Below, piece by piece: positions 60,806-64,000 of a stretch of DNA of 64,000 bases. The stretch is taken from contig NZ_MWUJ01000002.1 of assembly GCF_002210225.1 (NCBI RefSeq), forward strand, positions 124,001 to 188,000, given 5' to 3'. How positions within the stretch are numbered: position 1 is the first letter of the stretch; each line of letters begins with the position of its first letter. The stretch comes from Geofilum rhodophaeum (GTDB lineage Bacteria; Bacteroidota; Bacteroidia; Bacteroidales; Marinilabiliaceae). A program made the translations under genes and the position numbers. The notes under the pieces are model-generated. The model had not been told where the DNA came from and searched no databases. It saw nothing but the letters and a program-made list of their open reading frames with translations.

Positions 60806-63355
60806 TTAAGCATTCAATTCCTTGCGCCGCCACCAGGCGTAGGCCAGCAAACTCAAGAGAAGGACCGAAGACAGGGCCGCAAGGACCTTGCCCCAACGGT
60901 AGGAGCGGGGTTCAAAGCGCAATTCTACTGTACTGCTGCCTTCGGGCACGAAGGTTGCTCGCAGTAGGTAGTTGACCCGGAGCAAAGGAACTTCCTCGTC
61001 GTTCACGTAAGCTTTCCAACCTTTACCGTAGTACACTTCGCTGAAAACGGCCAACTGACGCCCGTCTGTGTTCACCTCGTAGGTCAGTCGCTCCGGATGA
61101 TAGCTGATCAGTTGAATACTTCCTTCTCCCGCCCCCAGGGTGGTTTCGCTCAAAAGATCTGCAAACTCCGTACTCACTATGGCGGTGGTACCTAAATCCA
61201 TTTGTTGCAAAGCTTCTATTTCTTCTTTTGCCGAATTTACTACGTGGATGTCGTTCACCAGCCATGCAGGGCCCTGAGCTTTGGGATTCAGGAGGGGCGC
61301 TTTATCGGGGTGATAAATGACGTAGCGCGTGTTGAGCATGTTCAGCACCGGAAAGTTGCCCATGGCCTCCTGTAAAAGAGCGATGGAATCGTTGCCTGAA
61401 GTTATACTTCGCAGCAACTGCCAGTCGCTCTGCAGGTAATGGTCGATAAGGTCCTGGTAGCGTTGCAGCTTGGCCCCGTGGTAACCACCAATAGATTTGT
61501 GGAAGTAGCTGGTATGCACCTCGTTGAACACATTGCGGTGTACCGAAAAAACACGGAAATTGGGGTCGGGGTCGGCCAGCACATCCAGGTCGGCCTGGGT
61601 GGGACGGAAAGTCTGCCGGGCCTGTGATTTAGGAATAAAATTGTCTTCGCCCACAAAGCGCCGATCCACCGCCCAAAGATCAACCAACACCAACACCAAC
61701 AAGCCGGGAATAAGGTATTTGCGGCTGATGGTGGAGCGGACATACAACCAAATGGAGGCGCTGCCCAAAACGATGAAGACCAGGGAGCGGAAGGCATCCG
61801 TTTTCAAAAGGAGCATCCTGGCGTAGTGCAGCTCTTCCATAATCAGTTCAAAGAAGATCGCCTGTTCGGGTTGGGCCTTCATTTGTCCCTGCAATGCAGC
61901 CAACTCTTGCTCGTTAAAGAAGCTCAGGAGGTTCGGGAAGAGATAGAAGAGCAAGGCTACACCAGCTGTAAGCCCCAAGGACCACATAAACCCGCCACTC
62001 TTCTCGCGAATTAACTGCGGATTTTCAATCACGCTGCGTAAGCCCAGCATGCCCAAAAGGGGTATGCTGACTGTGGCGATGACCAGGGCCATTTCTACCG
62101 TTCGGAACTTGTTGTAAAGCGGGAAGTAGTCGAACATCAGCATGTTGAACCACTCCAGATTGTGGCCCCAGGCCAGAACGATAGAAAGGATGGTGCCTGC
62201 CAGCAACCACCATTTTTCGCGTCCCTGGTAGTAGAAGAGTGCCAGCACAAAAAAGAAGCAGATCAATGCCCCAACGTAAACCGGTCCACTGGTAAAGGGC
62301 TTGCTGCCCCAGTACTGAGATTGTTGAACGATTTCATTGGCCAGCTGGTTGATGAATTGCCCCTGCTGCTGTCCGTAATTAATGCCGCGAGCCCTTAAAA
62401 ACTGGTCGATACGTTGCGGAAGTCCCTCCGTGACCTGCTCGTTCAGGCCAATGGGTTCCGAAGCTCCGCCATTAAAATTGGGTATGAGCAGAGTCAAAGT
62501 CTCTGTCTTGCCGTACGACCAGGCAAAAGCATAGTCGGGGTCCAGGCCCCGCTGCGTTTTTCCTGCTTCTTCATCCTCCAGGAGCGCCTGTCCCCGAATA
62601 CTCTCCTTCCCATACTCGTAGGTGGTCCACAGGTTGGTCAGGTTGGGCAATACCGCCAGAATTGCGGCAACAGCGAGCATACCGGTACGCTGCGCAAAGT
62701 CGTTCAGGGTTCCGCCTTTCCAGGCCCTTATCAAACGGTCTGCCACCAGTACCAGCACCAGCAGGGCCAGGTAGTAAGTGATCTGAACGTGGTTGTAGGC
62801 GATTTCTGCCCCCAGGGCCACTGCGGTAAACAGGGCCCCCAGCCACTTGTTTTTATTGTAGGTATATAAAATGCCGCCCAACACCGGTGCCATTAAGGCA
62901 ATGGCATAGGCCTTGGTAATGTGGCCGGCAATAATAATAATGATGTTGTACGAACCCAGGGCAAAAGCCACGCCGCCCAGTGCGCTCAGCCAGTGACTGA
63001 AGCCCATGCTGCGCAGGAGGATGTAGAAACCCAGGAGGTACATAAATACGATGGCCATGGTGTGGTAGGGCAGTCCCAGCCGGGAATAACGATTGAGGTA
63101 CGAAAAGACATTGGCCGTAGCGTCTCCCTTAATCTGGTAGGCCGGCATGCCTCCAAACATCGAGTTGGTCCACATGGCCTTTTCACCGGTTTCGGCCTCC
63201 AGTTCTACCAACTCCTGGGCCATACCAATGGCATGGTTTTGGTCCATTTGCGGCAAGACCTTGCCTTCCAGTACCGGGTAAAAGTACACCACCGTTACCC
63301 CTATAAAAAATACGAGGGCTGCCAGGTCGGGCAGCAGCTGTTTCCATTTATTCAT
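60806..63355 (-). CDS. YfhO family large integral membrane protein
   Basis: An 849-residue protein from the ATG at 63355 (a TTG 18 bp upstream is possible). The first 570 residues contain about twelve membrane helices with the YfhO pattern: FFIGVTVVYFYPVLEGKVLPQMDQ, MWTNSMFGGMPAYQI, GFYILLRSMGFSHWLSALGGVAFALGSY and the loop with TLLIPNFNGGASE. The C-terminal 280 residues are soluble and beta-rich (LNMLNTRYVIYHP, FSEVYYGKGWKAYVNDEEVPLLRVNYLLRATFVPEGSSTVELRFEP) before a last helix. In Bacillus, YfhO is thought to glycosylate lipoteichoic acid; in Bacteroidota the substrate is unknown, though lipid-linked sugar transfer is plausible. It is next to but opposed to the glycan cluster. TATTTTTG at 63390-63397 may be its -7 element. 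Confidence 0.9.
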   Translation of the reverse strand: MNKWKQLLPDLAALVFFIGVTVVYFYPVLEGKVLPQMDQNHAIGMAQELVELEAETGEKAMWTNSMFGGMPAYQIKGDATANVFSYLNRYSRLGLPYHTMAIVFMYLLGFYILLRSMGFSHWLSALGGVAFALGSYNIIIIIAGHITKAYAIALMAPVLGGILYTYNKNKWLGALFTAVALGAEIAYNHVQITYYLALLVLVLVADRLIRAWKGGTLNDFAQRTGMLAVAAILAVLPNLTNLWTTYEYGKESIRGQALLEDEEAGKTQRGLDPDYAFAWSYGKTETLTLLIPNFNGGASEPIGLNEQVTEGLPQRIDQFLRARGINYGQQQGQFINQLANEIVQQSQYWGSKPFTSGPVYVGALICFFFVLALFYYQGREKWWLLAGTILSIVLAWGHNLEWFNMLMFDYFPLYNKFRTVEMALVIATVSIPLLGMLGLRSVIENPQLIREKSGGFMWSLGLTAGVALLFYLFPNLLSFFNEQELAALQGQMKAQPEQAIFFELIMEELHYARMLLLKTDAFRSLVFIVLGSASIWLYVRSTISRKYLIPGLLVLVLVDLWAVDRRFVGEDNFIPKSQARQTFRPTQADLDVLADPDPNFRVFSVHRNVFNEVHTSYFHKSIGGYHGAKLQRYQDLIDHYLQSDWQLLRSITSGNDSIALLQEAMGNFPVLNMLNTRYVIYHPDKAPLLNPKAQGPAWLVNDIHVVNSAKEEIEALQQMDLGTTAIVSTEFADLLSETTLGAGEGSIQLISYHPERLTYEVNTDGRQLAVFSEVYYGKGWKAYVNDEEVPLLRVNYLLRATFVPEGSSTVELRFEPRSYRWGKVLAALSSVLLLSLLAYAWWRRKELNA

Positions 63356-63634
63356 CTTCGCAATGTTTAGCAAGTAAGCACTAAAGCCTCAAAAATAGTA
63401 AAATATGCAGGGAAATGCCCCATGTTTTGGACGGGCTTTGTTTCGATAATGAGGAGAAGATGGGCTTTTATTGTATTTTTTGTTAAAAAGAGGCGCGGGA
63501 AAGTAACCCTGCGTTCTTGTTTTAGTATAAAGTTGAACCCAAAGTACTGTTGGTGCGGTGGACTCCCTTCCCTTTTTCCCCTTTAGGTTGTAACTTAAGG
63601 ATGTTTTTGCTTGTTTAATTTAATAGAGATAGCG

Positions 63635-64000
63635 ATGAAGAAACTGTTACTTACGATGGCTGCAGGTTTGATCCTGGGTCTGACTTTTGCTCCCGAAGCG
63701 GCAGCACAGTTGAGTGATGAAGAGTACAACTACGTGACTATGGACCTGCGCGGAATTCTGAATCTGACCATGACCACCAATCCACAGGTGGATTTCGTGT
63801 TCAAGAACATTCAGGAGTACCAACAGGGCATTACCCGTTTCAATGCCACTCAGTTGGAAGTGGATGCCACTTTGGCTTGGGACTTGTTTGTCTATGCCAG
63901 TACCGACAACTGGACGCAGGTAGAGGCTTATTCGACCAATGGCAACAACGTGTTGCCTGCTGAGATTTTGGAGATGCGCTCTTCGGTGACCAGCACGGCG
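63635..64000 (+). CDS. Exported protein of unknown function, 3' partial
   Basis: The frame opens at the ATG at 63635 and stays open to the window end (122 codons), so the gene is cut. A signal peptide is clear: MKKLLLTMAAGLILGLTFAP followed by cleavage near AAAQ. The mature start (LSDEEYNYVTMDLRGILNLTM) and the following beta-rich sequence with Trp and Asn residues suggest a surface or secreted beta-sandwich protein, but I do not recognise a family. The 280 bp before it contain no clear -33/-7 pair, and no other gene is seen there. Confidence 0.7.
   Translation, partial: MKKLLLTMAAGLILGLTFAPEAAAQLSDEEYNYVTMDLRGILNLTMTTNPQVDFVFKNIQEYQQGITRFNATQLEVDATLAWDLFVYASTDNWTQVEAYSTNGNNVLPAEILEMRSSVTSTA

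Noticed and set aside
1-64000. Search for CRISPR repeats, tRNA or rRNA genes, insertion sequences and phage genes
   Set aside because: No regularly spaced repeats, cloverleaf-like stretches, transposase or integrase motifs were noticed in either strand by eye; a covariance or profile search would be needed to exclude short ones.

Overview
This 64 kb window is chromosomal DNA of a Bacteroidota bacterium, probably an environmental member of the Bacteroidales/Marinilabiliales type. The signs are a SusC/SusD pair, a type IX secretion-like C-terminal tag, a DUF6377-type regulator, DUF3098 and DUF4834 proteins, few Shine-Dalgarno sites, and several promoters of the Bacteroidetes form TTG-N(17-23)-TAnnTTTG. 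No tRNA, rRNA, CRISPR array, transposase, integrase or phage gene was seen. Both edges cut a gene.

Layout. 1-14.0 kb: the end of a queD-like gene, then a ten-gene minus-strand cobalamin operon. Its leader at 13.76-13.95 kb carries a cobalamin riboswitch with its own promoter. In transcription order it encodes cobaltochelatase CbiK, TonB-dependent receptor BtuB, lipoprotein BtuF, permease BtuC, ATPase BtuD, CbiL, and the fusions CbiH-CbiC, CbiE-CbiT, CbiG-CbiF and CbiJ-CbiD. Together these cover every enzymatic step from sirohydrochlorin to cobyrinate in the anaerobic (early cobalt) pathway, plus corrinoid uptake. 14-21 kb: polA, a DUF456 membrane protein, an S41 processing protease and an AspT/YidE-type transporter.

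21-33 kb: a polysaccharide utilisation locus in the order regulator, SusC, SusD, GH30, surface glycan-binding lipoprotein, GH3, all on the minus strand. This order and these families match the beta-1,6-glucan locus known from gut Bacteroides. The susC promoter has an 8-bp inverted repeat directly upstream of its -33 element, and two hairpins lie between genes of the operon. 33-42 kb: a pectin-related segment with a small exported pectin methylesterase, an M24 peptidase-like protein, a large multidomain pectin methylesterase with a type IX-like tail, and a membrane-spanning propeller/AraC regulator that lacks the kinase and receiver domains of a hybrid two-component system.

42-52 kb: housekeeping genes: an outer-membrane barrel protein, dCMP deaminase, a second S41 protease, DUF4834, cysH, pfkA, a double-domain universal stress protein, and the group queA-truB-uppP-DUF3098-ftsX. 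52-60 kb: a plus-strand surface-glycan cluster (NodB-like deacetylase, flippase, asparagine-synthase-like enzyme, three glycosyltransferases), followed by an unrecognised helical protein. 60.8-64 kb: a large YfhO-type membrane protein and the start of an exported protein that runs off the window. Perfect or near-perfect hairpin terminators separate most convergent units.
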